5,449 bases of DNA from Chloroflexota bacterium (GTDB lineage Bacteria; Chloroflexota; UBA5177; JANWHV01). The notes under the pieces were generated by a model, which was not told the origin of the DNA, ran no database searches, and saw only the letters and a list, made by a program, of their open reading frames with translations. The stretch covers positions 1-5,449 of the forward strand of contig JANWHO010000008.1 of NCBI GenBank assembly GCA_025450375.1. The letters run 5' to 3'. This document shows, piece after piece, positions 4,985 to 5,449 of the stretch. Within the stretch, counting starts at the first letter, position 1; every line of letters begins with the position of its first letter. The position numbers and the translations under genes were made by a program.

Positions 4985-5431
4985 GTGTCACATGATCAGC
5001 TGTTCAAAGATCTACTCACCACGTTCTTTTTCGATTTCCTCACTCTCTTCGCGCCAGATATCGCGGCGGGCATTGATCCTGGATCTATTACCTTCCGTAG
5101 CCCTGAAATCTTCACCGACATTCCTGACGGCAAGCGCCGCCTCGCCGATCTGGTCGCTGAAGTACGGACTCTAGACGATAAACCCGAACTGATCCTCATC
5201 CACACCGAGGTGCAACGCCGGCATCGCGCTAACTTCGGCTATCGCATGTGGGAATACAACGCCGCGCTACGCCTCCGCACCAAGCTGCCCACTCTATCTT
5301 TCGCTCTCGTCCTCAGCCCAGGAACTAACGGCATGTCCCTGGAGACTTACAGCGAGACGTACTTCGGCGTGAGCTATACCTACCTCACCTATTGGCAGAT
5401 TGGTCTTCGCGACCTTCGGGCTGCTGACTAG
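4985..5431 (+). CDS. Rpn-like PD-(D/E)XK nuclease / putative transposase, apparently truncated
   Basis: From GTG at 4985 the protein has 148 residues. AGGAGG (4975-4980) sits four bases upstream, and the family's usual start SHDQLFKDLLTTFF follows at once; the earlier ATG at 4940 lies in the -10 box and has no SD. The pattern fits the Rpn / YhgA-like group, PD-(D/E)XK nucleases linked to recombination and often annotated as putative transposases. Visible marks: HDQLFKDL (3-10), LFAPD (21-25), RLADLV with candidate D55, IHTEVQ with E75 and Q77, and FGYRMWEY (84-91). Relatives usually run past 200 residues, continuing after 'YWQIGLRDLxA'. Here TAG follows RAAD, and another frame (from 5428) reads LDRGGAC to the window end, as the family would continue. 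A frameshift is therefore likely and the gene may be dead. GC is about 55% in two lines counted, against 77% in one recombinase line, suggesting a different origin. Confidence 0.8.
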   Translation: MSHDQLFKDLLTTFFFDFLTLFAPDIAAGIDPGSITFRSPEIFTDIPDGKRRLADLVAEVRTLDDKPELILIHTEVQRRHRANFGYRMWEYNAALRLRTKLPTLSFALVLSPGTNGMSLETYSETYFGVSYTYLTYWQIGLRDLRAAD

Positions 5432-5449
5432 ATAGAGGCGGGGCCTGTA

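Overview
The window is GC-rich bacterial DNA and carries six protein-coding genes, one of them cut by the left edge. The mix suggests a GC-rich soil or thermophilic lineage such as Chloroflexota: a phage-type portal protein, two small secreted proteins with the Yx(FWY)xxD motif, a collagen-like surface protein, a tyrosine recombinase and an Rpn-like PD-(D/E)XK nuclease. That assignment is a guess from gene content and style, with no marker gene behind it.

Layout from left to right. (1) 1-1042, minus strand: N-terminal 347 residues of a phage portal protein. It has a strong SD and a good sigma70-type promoter, and a large imperfect dyad covers that promoter. The gene runs off the left edge. 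(2) 1043-1333: divergent intergenic region with several small dyads. (3) 1334-1771 and 1964-2452, plus strand: tandem paralogues of the COG4315 / PF03640 secreted-repeat type. Each has a signal peptide and two Yx(F)xxD repeats, and both share a conserved upstream leader. A perfect 25-bp hairpin separates them. (4) 2453-2650: convergent gap with a terminator-like hairpin and then a perfect 28-bp inverted repeat. (5) 2651-3799, minus strand: membrane-anchored or secreted collagen-like protein with 33 unbroken G-X-Y triplets, a carbohydrate-binding-like module and a beta-rich tail. (6) 3843-4856, minus strand: complete tyrosine recombinase with all six catalytic residues, 43 bp upstream of the collagen-like gene. 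(7) 4985-5431, plus strand: Rpn-type protein with lower GC. It ends in a stop that looks like an early frameshift.

How the parts fit together: the recombinase, portal protein, Rpn-like fragment and long palindromes are all typical of accessory DNA. Two secreted-protein genes and a surface-protein gene lie between the portal and the recombinase, which would suit a prophage or integrative element with cell-surface cargo. That is inference, because neither a terminase nor an attachment site is visible. The parts most worth following up are the repeated structured leader before the two paralogues, the dyad over the portal promoter, the two long perfect palindromes and the broken end of the Rpn-like gene. 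I saw no tRNA, rRNA, CRISPR array or complete insertion sequence.
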